A stretch of 10,092 bases of DNA, from contig CAKQIY010000055.1 of NCBI GenBank assembly GCA_934247115.1, positions 1 to 10,092 of the forward strand, given 5' to 3'. The DNA comes from an uncultured Coprococcus sp. Lineage in GTDB: Bacteria > Bacillota > Clostridia > Lachnospirales > Lachnospiraceae. Made by a program: the position numbers and the translations under genes. The notes under the pieces were generated by a model that saw nothing but the letters and a program-made list of their open reading frames with translations, was not told the origin of the DNA and ran no database searches. Position 1 is the first letter of the stretch; every line of letters starts with the position of its first letter. Positions 1-7,681 of this stretch are shown piece after piece.

Positions 1-32
1 CTTTGGTGGGAGTTCGATTCTCTCATCCCCTG
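1..32 (+). tRNA. 3' part of a tRNA gene, possibly tRNA-Trp (truncated by window edge)
   Basis: The first bases form the T-arm and 3' acceptor strand of a tRNA. A 5-bp T-stem (GGGAG at 8-12 with CTCTC at 20-24, one G-T pair) closes the loop TTCGATT (13-19). The acceptor strand ATCCCCT lies at 25-31, with discriminator G at 32. No CCA is encoded; the next bases are CTG, so CCA would be added enzymatically. The 5' acceptor strand implied is AGGGGAT, and with discriminator G this resembles Firmicutes tRNA-Trp (AGGGGC...GCCCCTG). The anticodon is outside the window, so the identity is only a guess. The tRNA call itself is firm, the amino acid is not. Confidence 0.85.
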
Positions 33-43
33 CTGATAATAGG

Positions 44-83
44 CGTCAGAAAACTTGAATTTACAAGGTTTCTGGCGTTTTTT
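44..83 (+). terminator. Rho-independent terminator after the tRNA
   Basis: Arms 44-57 and 64-77 pair over 14 positions with one G-T wobble and one A-G mismatch around a 6-base loop. A run of six T follows (78-83). The hairpin begins 11 bases after the tRNA end, so it ends tRNA transcription and insulates the nuclease gene downstream. Confidence 0.88.
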
Positions 84-127
84 ATTTGTAAAAATAAAAC
101 AACGTATGAGCAAATCCTTATGTATTA

Positions 128-136
128 TGTTAATAT
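128..136 (+). promoter_or_regulatory. Candidate extended -10 promoter for the nuclease/ATPase genes
   Basis: TG at 128-129, one base, then TAATAT at 131-136 gives an extended -10 element (4 of 6 matches to TATAAT) in an AT-rich stretch after the tRNA terminator. No convincing -35 lies 16-18 bases upstream. Transcription would start near 143, leaving a leader of about 36 bases to the ATG at 179. Position supports it: a new promoter is needed after the terminator at 44-83. Confidence 0.35.
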
Positions 137-178
137 AGAAAAAGATAGATTGGGATTAAAAATTGAGGTTTTGAAATT

Positions 179-1291
179 ATGAGAATTATACATTGTGCAG
201 ACATTCATTTGGATTCTGCTCTGAATGCACATTTGGGAAGGGAGAGTGCTAAGAGCAGGAGAAATGAGATACTTAATACATTCAGAAAGATGTTCGTTTA
301 CGCTGAGAAAAAGGACGTGCAGGCGATTATAATAGCTGGTGATCTCTTTGACTCAGAGATGGTGTCAGCTACGACGATCAATGTGGTTCTGGGGGAGATA
401 GCGAAGCATACTGATATAGATGTGTTCTATCTGAGAGGAAATCATGATCCGGATGACAGTTTATTTGTGGGGCGGAGACTTCCAGAGAATCTATATCTGT
501 TCGGAGAAGAGTGGACACAGTATCAGCTTAAGGGAACGCATATAGTTATCGCGGGTGCTGTGCTGAGTGACGAAAACTGCAATAGCATATATGATGAACT
601 TGAACTGGATGAGCACGATATAAATATTGTCACGTTCCACGGACAGGAGCAGGAATATGGCAAGGCCCGTAATATGAATGATGTGTGCTTAAAGAGACTC
701 AGGGGAAGAGGCATAGATTATCTGGCGCTGGGCCATGTGCATGGAAGAAAGCTGGAAAGCCTTGATCACAGAGGAGTCTATTGCTATCCTGGATGTCTTG
801 AGGGCAGGGGCTTTGACGAGTGCGGTGAGCATGGTTTTGTGGTGCTTGACGTGGATGAGCGAAAGCATATGGTTGAGGCTGAATTTGTGCCATTTGCCTA
901 TAGAAGGTTGTTTGATGTAGAAGTAAATGTGACGGGTGCAAAGTCAAGCTCTGATGCAGCGGATATGATCGCGGACAGACTGTATCAGGAACTGCCGGTA
1001 ACTATGGAGGATGAATCAAGGGATATGGTCAGGGTTTCACTTACAGGTGAGGTAGATGTGGAGAGTGAGATAAATGCTGATTATCTGACTAAACAGTTTC
1101 AGGATTCGTTCTACTATATGGAGATAGTGGATCACACGGAATTTCAGGTGGATTACACGATGTATTTAAACGATGCATCTCTCAAGGGAGAATTTGTGAG
1201 AAAGGTCATGGAACAGGAGATGAGTGAGGCCGACAGAGCATATGTGATCCAGACAGGACTTAAGGCGCTTGCGGGCGAGGAGATATTTTAA
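179..1291 (+). CDS. YhaO/SbcD-like metallophosphoesterase (DNA repair exonuclease subunit)
   Basis: A 370-residue cytosolic protein of the calcineurin-like phosphoesterase superfamily, in the Mre11/SbcD/YhaO group of manganese-dependent DNA nucleases. The metal-binding motifs are all visible in order: DIHLDS (D8, H10), AGDLFDS (D55), GNHD (N88, H89, D90), TFHGQ (H154) and LGHVHGR (H186, H188). The C-terminal ~150 residues lack a recognisable motif and would be the capping and partner-binding region. The ATG at 179 is supported by GAGG at 165-168, ten bases upstream. The stop is two bases before the start of an ATPase gene, the usual Mre11-Rad50-like arrangement seen as yhaO-yhaN in Bacillus. 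Function is inferred from family; the exact substrate (double-strand ends, hairpins or other DNA) cannot be read from sequence. All key residues look intact. Confidence 0.9.
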   Translation: MRIIHCADIHLDSALNAHLGRESAKSRRNEILNTFRKMFVYAEKKDVQAIIIAGDLFDSEMVSATTINVVLGEIAKHTDIDVFYLRGNHDPDDSLFVGRRLPENLYLFGEEWTQYQLKGTHIVIAGAVLSDENCNSIYDELELDEHDINIVTFHGQEQEYGKARNMNDVCLKRLRGRGIDYLALGHVHGRKLESLDHRGVYCYPGCLEGRGFDECGEHGFVVLDVDERKHMVEAEFVPFAYRRLFDVEVNVTGAKSSSDAADMIADRLYQELPVTMEDESRDMVRVSLTGEVDVESEINADYLTKQFQDSFYYMEIVDHTEFQVDYTMYLNDASLKGEFVRKVMEQEMSEADRAYVIQTGLKALAGEEIF

Positions 1292-1293
1292 CT

Positions 1294-2847
1294 ATGAGAT
1301 TGATATCATGTTATATAGATGGATTTGGCAAATTAAATAACATGGAAGTCCAGTTCGAAGAAGGGTTAAATACATTTATACAGGATAATGGATGGGGCAA
1401 GTCAACCCTTGCTGCATTTATACGGGTCATGCTGTATGGCTTCGATGGTGAGACGAAGAGGAATGATATTGAGAATGAAAGAAAAAGGTATCGCCCGTGG
1501 TCTGGCGTTGCCTATGGTGGAGAACTGATATTTGAGAGCAGAGGCAGAAACTACAGGGTTCAGAGGACATTTGGCGCGAAGAAGAGTGATGACAAATGTG
1601 TGATATATGATGAGATGACTCACTCTGTGACAGGAAGATTCACGGATAAGCTCGGGGAGGAACTGTTTCATGTGGATGCTGCATCGTTTGTGAGAAGTAT
1701 GTACATAGGTCATGATGACTGCCGTACATGGGCGACAGATGGTATAAGTGCTAAGCTTGGGAATATTGCCGATAGCACGGATGATATGAGCAACTATGAG
1801 AATGCGCGGCAGATCCTTAAGAATGTCATCAACAGGCAGTCGCCATCCAAACGGACGGGAGAACTGTACAGGAGAAAATATGAGCTTGATGGGATGCGTG
1901 AGCAGATTCGTGAGCTTGATGGCATAGACAGACGTATACGTGAACTGAATAAAAATATCCGGGAGATAGAAATGCAGAATCAGAACCGGATAAGACGACA
2001 GCGTGACAGTAAATATATCATGACAGGATTTTGTGCGTTGATCGCCGCACTTTTATCCCTGGGAATGTGGAAATTTATGCTTGGAATAGAGGAGCCTGAC
2101 AATATGAGTATGATCATATTGGTTGTATGTGCAGGTGTGTTTTGTGTACTTGGAATCTACTACATTATACGCGGGATAAATGAAAATATCAGCCATAGAA
2201 AGAATAAGGTGGAAGAGCCGGAAAATGCTACAGATGATACTAGATCAATCGGATCAGATGATATATATACTGACGATGAGGAAGACGATATGTCTGTCTA
2301 TATGGCAGAAAATATGAGACTTGGTGAGTATGCCAGGGAGCTGGCGGAACTCAAGCTTCAAAGACAGGAACTAGCTGCAGTGAAGGCATCACTGGCAGAT
2401 AAGAAAAAAGCCCTGGATGACGATCTGCACAGATACGAGCTTAATGTAAAGGCGTATGAACTTATGGAAGAGGCCAGAGATACATTTGCCGTCAGCCATT
2501 CAGAGCCAGTAATGGAGGCTTTTGACAGGTATTATGAGTGCGTTACAGGTGAGTCTGTAGGAAGAAATGTACAGGCTGCCCCGGATATGACTCTCAGGTA
2601 CAGGGAACATGGCATGTACAGGGATTCACAGACATTAAGTTCAGGCATGGCGGATATCCTTGGCGTGTGTATACGGGTTGCAATAGTAGACAGTATGTAT
2701 CAGGATGAGAGACCGGTGCTCATAATGGATGATCCGTTTGTCAATCTGGATGACAGGAATATGGCGGGAGCAAGGAAATTGATGGAGAAGATATCAGAAA
2801 AATATCAGATATTGTATTTCACATGCAGCCAAAATCGTGTACTATAG
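1294..2847 (+). CDS. YhaN-like AAA/ABC-type ATPase with two central membrane segments, partner of the nuclease
   Basis: A 517-residue SMC/Rad50-related ATPase. The N-terminus begins with a strand-helix leading to a Walker A motif, DNGWGKST (31-38, K36), followed by the RPWSG...YGGEL and YRVQRTFG segments usual in YhaN-like proteins. Charged helices near 190-235 and 336-395 flank two hydrophobic segments (about 241-262 and 271-293), so the coiled-coil arm is replaced or interrupted by a membrane hairpin. An acidic linker rich in Asp and Glu (about 307-333) follows. The C-terminal half has a signature-like LSSGMADI (448-455) and Walker B PVLIMDDPF (474-482) with a D-loop NLDD (484-487). It is far shorter than Bacillus YhaN (over 900 residues), but both ATPase halves are present, so it looks like a compact version rather than a truncation. 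GAGGAG at 1277-1282, inside the end of the nuclease gene, serves the ATG and implies tight coupling. Nuclease-complex ATPase function is inferred from family and context. Confidence 0.85.
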   Translation: MRLISCYIDGFGKLNNMEVQFEEGLNTFIQDNGWGKSTLAAFIRVMLYGFDGETKRNDIENERKRYRPWSGVAYGGELIFESRGRNYRVQRTFGAKKSDDKCVIYDEMTHSVTGRFTDKLGEELFHVDAASFVRSMYIGHDDCRTWATDGISAKLGNIADSTDDMSNYENARQILKNVINRQSPSKRTGELYRRKYELDGMREQIRELDGIDRRIRELNKNIREIEMQNQNRIRRQRDSKYIMTGFCALIAALLSLGMWKFMLGIEEPDNMSMIILVVCAGVFCVLGIYYIIRGINENISHRKNKVEEPENATDDTRSIGSDDIYTDDEEDDMSVYMAENMRLGEYARELAELKLQRQELAAVKASLADKKKALDDDLHRYELNVKAYELMEEARDTFAVSHSEPVMEAFDRYYECVTGESVGRNVQAAPDMTLRYREHGMYRDSQTLSSGMADILGVCIRVAIVDSMYQDERPVLIMDDPFVNLDDRNMAGARKLMEKISEKYQILYFTCSQNRVL

Positions 2848-2917
2848 TATACACGTAGATATTGATGAAAAAGTATACCTGTGATGAAGGGCTATACTGT
2901 GACATACAGGAGGAAGA

Positions 2918-5341
2918 ATGATAGATAAGAATATATTTGCAACAGGAAAGAGAATATTGGCTGGGATATGCATGGTTGCAGCTATGCTTGGACCGGTGTG
3001 TGGAGGTGGAGCGTTATCCATATATGCAGCTTCGGGTGAAGAGAGCGTGGCTACACCGAGCAGTGTGGTAGAGGAGAGGGCTTTGAAGATGGATACAAAG
3101 TCATATGTGTTCTCCAATTCCACGGATGGAATGTTCAGAATAAGCTTTGCGGAGGGCAAGAGTTATTATATAGGTTCGGCAGTGGATGATGACACCATGG
3201 TGACATACGCATTGATCAGGTACAATTCCAAGTTTTATCTGATCGCAGCGGACGACAGCGAAGACAATGTTGAGTACAACGGAAGTTATACCGATACCAG
3301 CTTTGATATGCTGGCATCGAGAAATTACAATTCTACAGACAGATGGGTAGATATAAGTCTGAAGAAGGGAAGTACTATAGAACTCAGCAGATTTACATAT
3401 AACAAGGATTATTCGGTAAGCCTGACAGGTTACTATGAGGGGATATATTATGAGGCCGGAAAGGAAGCCACAGGCATATTCAGGAGAAATGGTTATTACG
3501 ATTATTTTGTAGGAGGAAAGGCAGTAACCGGAGATGGCTGGTATAAGTATGGAAGCAGTTCACCATCCGGAGATCTTGTGGATTCGGATATATTTGACAG
3601 CCTTGGAAATGCATCTGTCAAATATCTGCAGATTTTTGAAGGCCATGTTGTGAGTACATACAATGGCGAGAAGTTCTACAGTTATTCAAGGACAACTAAA
3701 ACAGCCGTGAAGAATAAGGAGGTTCTGGTCAAGAATATATATGTGGCGTATGACAGCAAGGGCAATGCTGTTACAGGTATGGTAAGAAAAGACGATGATG
3801 TGTACTATTATGAAGCGGGAATCCCGGTGAAGAATGTCCTGAGACAGGATGGTAAGGAATATTATTATTTCGGTGAGGACGGAAAGGCTGTGAGATCACA
3901 GTGGGTAAAGACGGGAGATTATCAGTTCTATTTCTCCGATAAATGTTACGCTGTGAAGGTTTACTATGATGAAAGTTTTCCAAATACGGACTATGCGGGT
4001 AAGTTGTTCCATTACTCCTCAGGTAAATGGGTCAGCTCAGGAACCGGTATAGTAAATGTAAATAATACATATTATTATTTTGTAAATGGAAAGAAATACA
4101 ATGGAACCAAATGGTATGTGAATTCTGCAAATGCGAGATATTACATTAAGAGCGGTGTTGTTACATACCTTGTGAAGCCTCATGGGATCAGATACAGGTG
4201 TCTTAAGGCCCTCAGCGAGGGCGGCTGGACTGCGGCAGCATCAGTGTGGATACCTTCATACAACAACGTAGCTATACATACTGACAAGGCAGGATTGGCG
4301 GATGCCCTCTACTATAAGAAGGCGCATACTGTGTCGGGCTATGCTGATACTTACAGAGTGTACGTGAATAACTGCTGGGTGACCAAAAAGAATGCGTTGC
4401 TATATGTTCCAGGCGGATATTATTATTTCAGCCCGACCGGCAAGATGGTGAGAGAGAAGGGCTGGCGCACGCTGAGTTCAACCAGTGCAGTATATGTAGG
4501 TGACAGCGGTAATGTAACAGAGTATGTCAGATACGATGCTGCGAAGGGCTATTCGATATATAAATCAGGAAAATTGCTCAATCAGTATTCAGAGGGGATA
4601 AAGAGAGCAGTTATTAATAAAAAAGCGGTGTATTATTACAGTGATGCCACTGGTAAGTGTGTAAGTTCTGACAAAAAGGTTGTTGACGATGTGGAATATA
4701 CTTTTGATAAATATGGAAGATGCTTTAAGACAGAGAGTATCAGCTGGAATTATGATGCATGGATGAAGAGGGTGACAAAAGCGTACCTCGGAAAGACTGG
4801 AATCTATTGTAATGTGTTCGTTGCAAGGGCGCTCAGGTATGCCGGAGGATCAGATGCAACAGTGGATATGTCGGTCAAATATACGAGCTATAGTAAGGGC
4901 GGTTTCATTATAAACTCTTCCAATATGTGTTCTGACTGGGCTCTTAGAAAGGTTACCGCGAGCGGAGTGTTATCACAGAATGGAAGCTGGCAGGCTTCAG
5001 ATGAGTACGAGCTTACGGCAGACAGGGAGAATTTCTCATACAGTGCATTGGTGCCGGGAGATATAATAGTGTATTATACCAACGGGGAGCCTACACATGT
5101 AGGAATATATTTTGGAAAGTTCTCAAGTGCTTCCGAACTCAAGCAGTATCTAAGAAAGCTAGGAATATCCAGCGCTGCGTGTGAGGCCTATGTACATGAC
5201 TGGGGTTCAAACAGCGGCAACAAACCGCAGTACTGGGTGATCCAGGGCGGCATGGGAAGCAGCGATCAGGTATATATAAGCAATTCTGCATACGATCTGT
5301 CTGGTCAGTATGCGAAGAAGATAATTCATGTGAGACATTAG
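2918..5341 (+). CDS. Secreted cell-wall-binding repeat protein with C-terminal papain-like (NlpC/P60-type) peptidase domain
   Basis: An 807-residue exported protein. Residues 1-38 are a signal peptide: KR at 11-12, a hydrophobic core, and likely cleavage after the AA of IYAA near 38. The motif ATPSS follows at 45-49, common just after signal peptides in Lachnospiraceae proteins (from memory). Residues about 165-600 carry degenerate aromatic/glycine repeats of the choline- or glucan-binding type, e.g. YYYFGEDGKAV (315-325), YYYFVNGKKY (385-394), YYYFSPTGKMV (501-511) and VYYYSDATGK (571-580). The C-terminal ~200 residues look like a papain-fold wall hydrolase: candidate nucleophile C631 in IYCNVFVARAL, then PGDIIVYY (713-720) and THVGIYFG (726-733) with candidate H727. 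H760 might be the third residue. Expected role is cleavage of peptidoglycan peptides at the surface. AGGAGG at 2908-2913 is a strong ribosome site four bases before the ATG. It ends just before a terminator. CHAP is an alternative to NlpC/P60, and substrate is unknown. Confidence 0.85.
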   Translation: MIDKNIFATGKRILAGICMVAAMLGPVCGGGALSIYAASGEESVATPSSVVEERALKMDTKSYVFSNSTDGMFRISFAEGKSYYIGSAVDDDTMVTYALIRYNSKFYLIAADDSEDNVEYNGSYTDTSFDMLASRNYNSTDRWVDISLKKGSTIELSRFTYNKDYSVSLTGYYEGIYYEAGKEATGIFRRNGYYDYFVGGKAVTGDGWYKYGSSSPSGDLVDSDIFDSLGNASVKYLQIFEGHVVSTYNGEKFYSYSRTTKTAVKNKEVLVKNIYVAYDSKGNAVTGMVRKDDDVYYYEAGIPVKNVLRQDGKEYYYFGEDGKAVRSQWVKTGDYQFYFSDKCYAVKVYYDESFPNTDYAGKLFHYSSGKWVSSGTGIVNVNNTYYYFVNGKKYNGTKWYVNSANARYYIKSGVVTYLVKPHGIRYRCLKALSEGGWTAAASVWIPSYNNVAIHTDKAGLADALYYKKAHTVSGYADTYRVYVNNCWVTKKNALLYVPGGYYYFSPTGKMVREKGWRTLSSTSAVYVGDSGNVTEYVRYDAAKGYSIYKSGKLLNQYSEGIKRAVINKKAVYYYSDATGKCVSSDKKVVDDVEYTFDKYGRCFKTESISWNYDAWMKRVTKAYLGKTGIYCNVFVARALRYAGGSDATVDMSVKYTSYSKGGFIINSSNMCSDWALRKVTASGVLSQNGSWQASDEYELTADRENFSYSALVPGDIIVYYTNGEPTHVGIYFGKFSSASELKQYLRKLGISSAACEAYVHDWGSNSGNKPQYWVIQGGMGSSDQVYISNSAYDLSGQYAKKIIHVRH

Positions 5342-5350
5342 AATGACATG

Positions 5351-5368
5351 TGCACAGGAGGCTGTGCA
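5351..5368 (+). other. Short perfect hairpin after the wall hydrolase gene
   Basis: TGCACAG (5351-5357) pairs perfectly with CTGTGCA (5362-5368) around the loop GAGG. No T-run follows on either strand, so it is not an intrinsic terminator. The loop and last stem bases form an AGGAGG that would be a ribosome binding site for a nine-codon ORF starting at 5368. It could be an RNA-stabilising 3' structure; function unknown. Confidence 0.5.
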
Positions 5369-5385
5369 TGAGACATAAAAGAAAA

Positions 5386-5465
5386 CACCATATATGAAAC
5401 CAGCGAGAGGGTGCCTGATATGCACCCTCTTTGTTGTAGTCGTATATGGTATTTTGTATATGGTG
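5386..5465. repeat. Inverted repeat CACCATATA / TATATGGTG flanking the terminator
   Basis: CACCATATA at 5386-5394 is exactly complementary to TATATGGTG at 5457-5465, and a partial second copy, TATATGGT, lies at 5443-5450. The pair brackets the terminator hairpin at 5406-5430. This could extend pairing around the terminator or be coincidental in AT-rich sequence. There is no evidence of a mobile element. Confidence 0.45.
5406..5435 (+). terminator. Rho-independent terminator for the plus-strand run
   Basis: AGAGGGTGC (5406-5414) and GCACCCTCT (5422-5430) form a perfect 9-bp, GC-rich stem with a 7-base loop, followed by a T-rich tail (TTTGTTGT). It sits 65 bases after the wall hydrolase stop. 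On the opposite strand the sequence after the stem has no T-run, so it would stop the convergent ABC-F transcript less well, if at all. Confidence 0.88.
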
Positions 5466-5505
5466 ATATAGTCAAGCTATATGTACGATAGGGGTGATTC
5501 GACCA

Positions 5506-7443
5506 TTAGTCCTCCTCGGACAGCTCCTCCCATCTTGTGTAGAGCTTGTTAAGTTCTGCATCGGATTCGTTTCTCTGCTTTGTGAGATCGTTCAGAAGAC
5601 CAACATTTGTGGCGTTTTCAGGAAGTAGAAACTGTTCATCAATCTCAGCAATCTTGTTCTCAATCTCCTCGATGGATGCCTCAAGCTTCTTCAGATCATT
5701 TGCCTTCTTGCGCTGCCTTGCCGCCTCAGCTTTGCTTTCCTGCCAGGAGAGCTTTGCCTGTGAGACAGCGGGAGCGGTCTGTACTGGTATGTCAGAGACT
5801 CCGCTTATTGGGGTGAATGGGCTTCCTGAATCTGTAGAGTACGCTCTGTGAGTCTCATAGTAGTCGTAATTGCCTATATAGCTCGTGAGCTGTTTGTCCT
5901 TCAGCTCGATGATTCTTGTGGCCGTCTGGTTGATGAAGTATCTGTCGTGGGATACATACAGGACGGTGCCGGTGTAGTTCCTTATTGCATTCTCCAGTAT
6001 CTCCTTGGATGTGATATCCAGATGGTTCGTCGGCTCATCAAGAATGAGGAAGTTGGCGGAGGAGAGCATCAGCTTGGCAAGTGACACACGTCCACGCTCA
6101 CCACCTGACAGATCCTGTATTCGCTTGAACACATCCTCACCGGTGAATAGGAATGCCGCAAGAACATTACGTATTCTGGTGTTGGACAGATCAGGGTAGG
6201 CATCACTTATCTCATCGAATATCGTGTTGGACATCGTGAGCACCTGATGTTCCTGATCGTAGTAGCCTATCTTAACACGGGATCCTAGTATGATGGCTCC
6301 TGCATCCTTTGCTACAAGTCTGTTGATCATCTTCAGTATGGTGGTTTTTCCGGTTCCATTTCCGCCTATCAGGGCGACATGCTCGCCGCGCTTGATATCC
6401 ATATCTATTCCTGAGAACAGATTATTGTCGCCAAATGATTTGGAGAGTCCTTCAATCGTGAGTACATCCTCACCGCTAAGTACGTTAGGCTCAAGAGTAA
6501 TCCTCATCTCGGAGGCAACCTCGGTTGGTTTATCGATACGTTCTATACGTGAGAGCATCTTCTCACGGCTCTCTGCACGCTTGATGGACTTCTCACGATT
6601 GAACTGCTTGAGCTTTGTGATGACCTCCTCCTGGTGCTTGATCTCCTGTTGCTGGTTGAGATATGCCTTCATCATGTTCTCACGGATCTCGGCGCGCTTA
6701 TGAGCGAAGTATGTGTAGTTGCCGTTGTATACCTGGCTGTGTCCATTGTCGAGCTCGACTATCTTGGTCACTATCTTGTCGAGAAAATAACGGTCGTGGG
6801 AGACGATGATGACACTTCCCTGATAGGATGACAGGAAGCCCTCAAGCCATGATATGGATTCCATGTCCAGATGGTTTGTGGGCTCATCGAGGATGATGAT
6901 ATCCGGCTTCACCATGAGGAGCCTGCCGAGTGCAAGCCTTGTCCTCTGACCACCGGAAAGAGAATCCGTGTGGCGGTCATAATCTTCCTTGGAGAAGCCA
7001 AGTCCCTTGAGAACTCCATTTGCCTCGCTCTCACAGCTGTATCCATTTTTATATTCGAATTCATGGGTGTAGCGGTTGTAGAGCTCCAAAGATTTCTCAA
7101 GCTCCTCACCAGCCTGCTCAGCCATAGTGTGTTCAAGTTCGCGCATTTTATCCTGAAGCTCAAGGATAGGCTTGAGTGCATCCATCATGACTCCGCGGAC
7201 AGTGGTGTTGTAATTGCTCTCCTGATACTGGGACAGATAACCGATTGTCCTGTCCTTTGACACTATGACCTGACCGGAGTCAGCACTTTCCTCACCCATT
7301 ATTATCTTTAGGAGCGTGGTCTTGCCGGCACCATTTATGCCGACTATGGCCATTTTCTCCTTCTCTTCAAGATGAAAAGAAATATTGTCCAATATAACAT
7401 CTGTGCCGAATGCTTTGCAGATGTTCTGACAGTCTAAAATCAT
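5506..7443 (-). CDS. ABC-F family ATPase (YdiF/Uup-like ribosome-associated translation factor)
   Basis: A 645-residue soluble protein with two ABC ATPase domains and no membrane segments, the hallmark of ABC-F proteins, which bind the ribosomal E site and help stalled or slow translation. Domain 1: Walker A GINGAGKT (35-42), Q-loop near Q72, signature LSGGQ (162-166), Walker B ending LDEPTNHLD with E187, and SHDR (215-218). Domain 2: Walker A GGNGTGKT (360-367), signature LSGGE (445-449), E470 in LDEPTNHLD, and SHDR (498-501). The interdomain helical linker that reaches toward the P-site tRNA spans about 245-325. A charged C-terminal coiled coil lies at about 565-645 after a Ser/Pro-rich hinge. 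Length matches the housekeeping YdiF type. Antibiotic-resistance ABC-Fs cannot be excluded by eye, but its leader is too short for the usual attenuator. GAGAGG seven bases upstream supports the ATG at 7443. It is single-gene and divergent from the RelA/SpoT-domain gene. Confidence 0.95.
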   Translation of the reverse strand: MILDCQNICKAFGTDVILDNISFHLEEKEKMAIVGINGAGKTTLLKIIMGEESADSGQVIVSKDRTIGYLSQYQESNYNTTVRGVMMDALKPILELQDKMRELEHTMAEQAGEELEKSLELYNRYTHEFEYKNGYSCESEANGVLKGLGFSKEDYDRHTDSLSGGQRTRLALGRLLMVKPDIIILDEPTNHLDMESISWLEGFLSSYQGSVIIVSHDRYFLDKIVTKIVELDNGHSQVYNGNYTYFAHKRAEIRENMMKAYLNQQQEIKHQEEVITKLKQFNREKSIKRAESREKMLSRIERIDKPTEVASEMRITLEPNVLSGEDVLTIEGLSKSFGDNNLFSGIDMDIKRGEHVALIGGNGTGKTTILKMINRLVAKDAGAIILGSRVKIGYYDQEHQVLTMSNTIFDEISDAYPDLSNTRIRNVLAAFLFTGEDVFKRIQDLSGGERGRVSLAKLMLSSANFLILDEPTNHLDITSKEILENAIRNYTGTVLYVSHDRYFINQTATRIIELKDKQLTSYIGNYDYYETHRAYSTDSGSPFTPISGVSDIPVQTAPAVSQAKLSWQESKAEAARQRKKANDLKKLEASIEEIENKIAEIDEQFLLPENATNVGLLNDLTKQRNESDAELNKLYTRWEELSEED

Positions 7444-7476
7444 AATTTAACCTCTCATTTGTGTTCTAGCCTTTTA

Positions 7477-7505
7477 ATTATATATACAAGCCTTTATTTT
7501 CGCAA
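7477..7505 (-). promoter_or_regulatory. Sigma-A-type promoter for the ABC-F gene
   Basis: On the minus strand, TTGCGA (7505-7500, 4 of 6 to TTGACA) is followed by exactly 17 bases and a perfect TATAAT (7482-7477). Transcription would begin near 7470, giving a leader of about 27 bases that includes the GAGAGG ribosome site. The short leader leaves no room for a leader-peptide attenuator. Confidence 0.8.
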
Positions 7506-7521
7506 GAAAATGGAGGGAATT

Positions 7522-7532
7522 TTATACTATAA
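7522..7532. repeat. Small near-palindrome in the divergent intergenic region
   Basis: TTATACTATAA is symmetric about its central C and lies between the ABC-F promoter and the promoter of the RelA/SpoT-domain gene. It could be a small operator or a pair of overlapping -10-like elements. In AT-rich sequence it could also be chance. Confidence 0.25.
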
Positions 7533-7596
7533 GGGTGGAATTGCACTGTTTTTTATAAAATGTTCATATTATTTTAAGCAAAATACACAATTATTG

Positions 7597-7605
7597 TGAT
7601 ATACT
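7597..7605 (+). promoter_or_regulatory. Extended -10 promoter for the RelA/SpoT-domain gene
   Basis: TG at 7597-7598, one base, then TATACT (7600-7605, 5 of 6 to TATAAT) forms an extended -10 element. The -35 region (around 7574-7582) is poor, which extended -10 promoters tolerate. Transcription would start near 7612, leaving a leader of about 70 bases before the ATG at 7682. It points away from the ABC-F promoter. Confidence 0.6.
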
Positions 7606-7681
7606 AGATAAAGATATGCGAGGATATGAGAAAGACACCGCAGGGCATATTGATACATAATTACAGAAAAGGAATGATGGA

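Noticed and set aside
1..83. tRNA 3' end as an integration site for a mobile element
   Set aside because: No integrase, repeat of the tRNA end or phage-like gene is visible in the window, and a normal terminator directly follows the tRNA.
5506..7443. ABC-F protein as an antibiotic-resistance determinant
   Set aside because: Length, the roughly 80-residue linker and the C-terminal coiled coil fit housekeeping YdiF/Uup-like proteins, and the leader of about 27 bases lacks an attenuator. Phylogeny would be needed to be certain.
7616..7660. A 14-residue ORF in the leader of the RelA/SpoT-domain gene, as a possible leader peptide
   Set aside because: It would start only about four bases after the predicted transcription start, has no ribosome site, and shows no run of regulatory codons or alternative hairpins.
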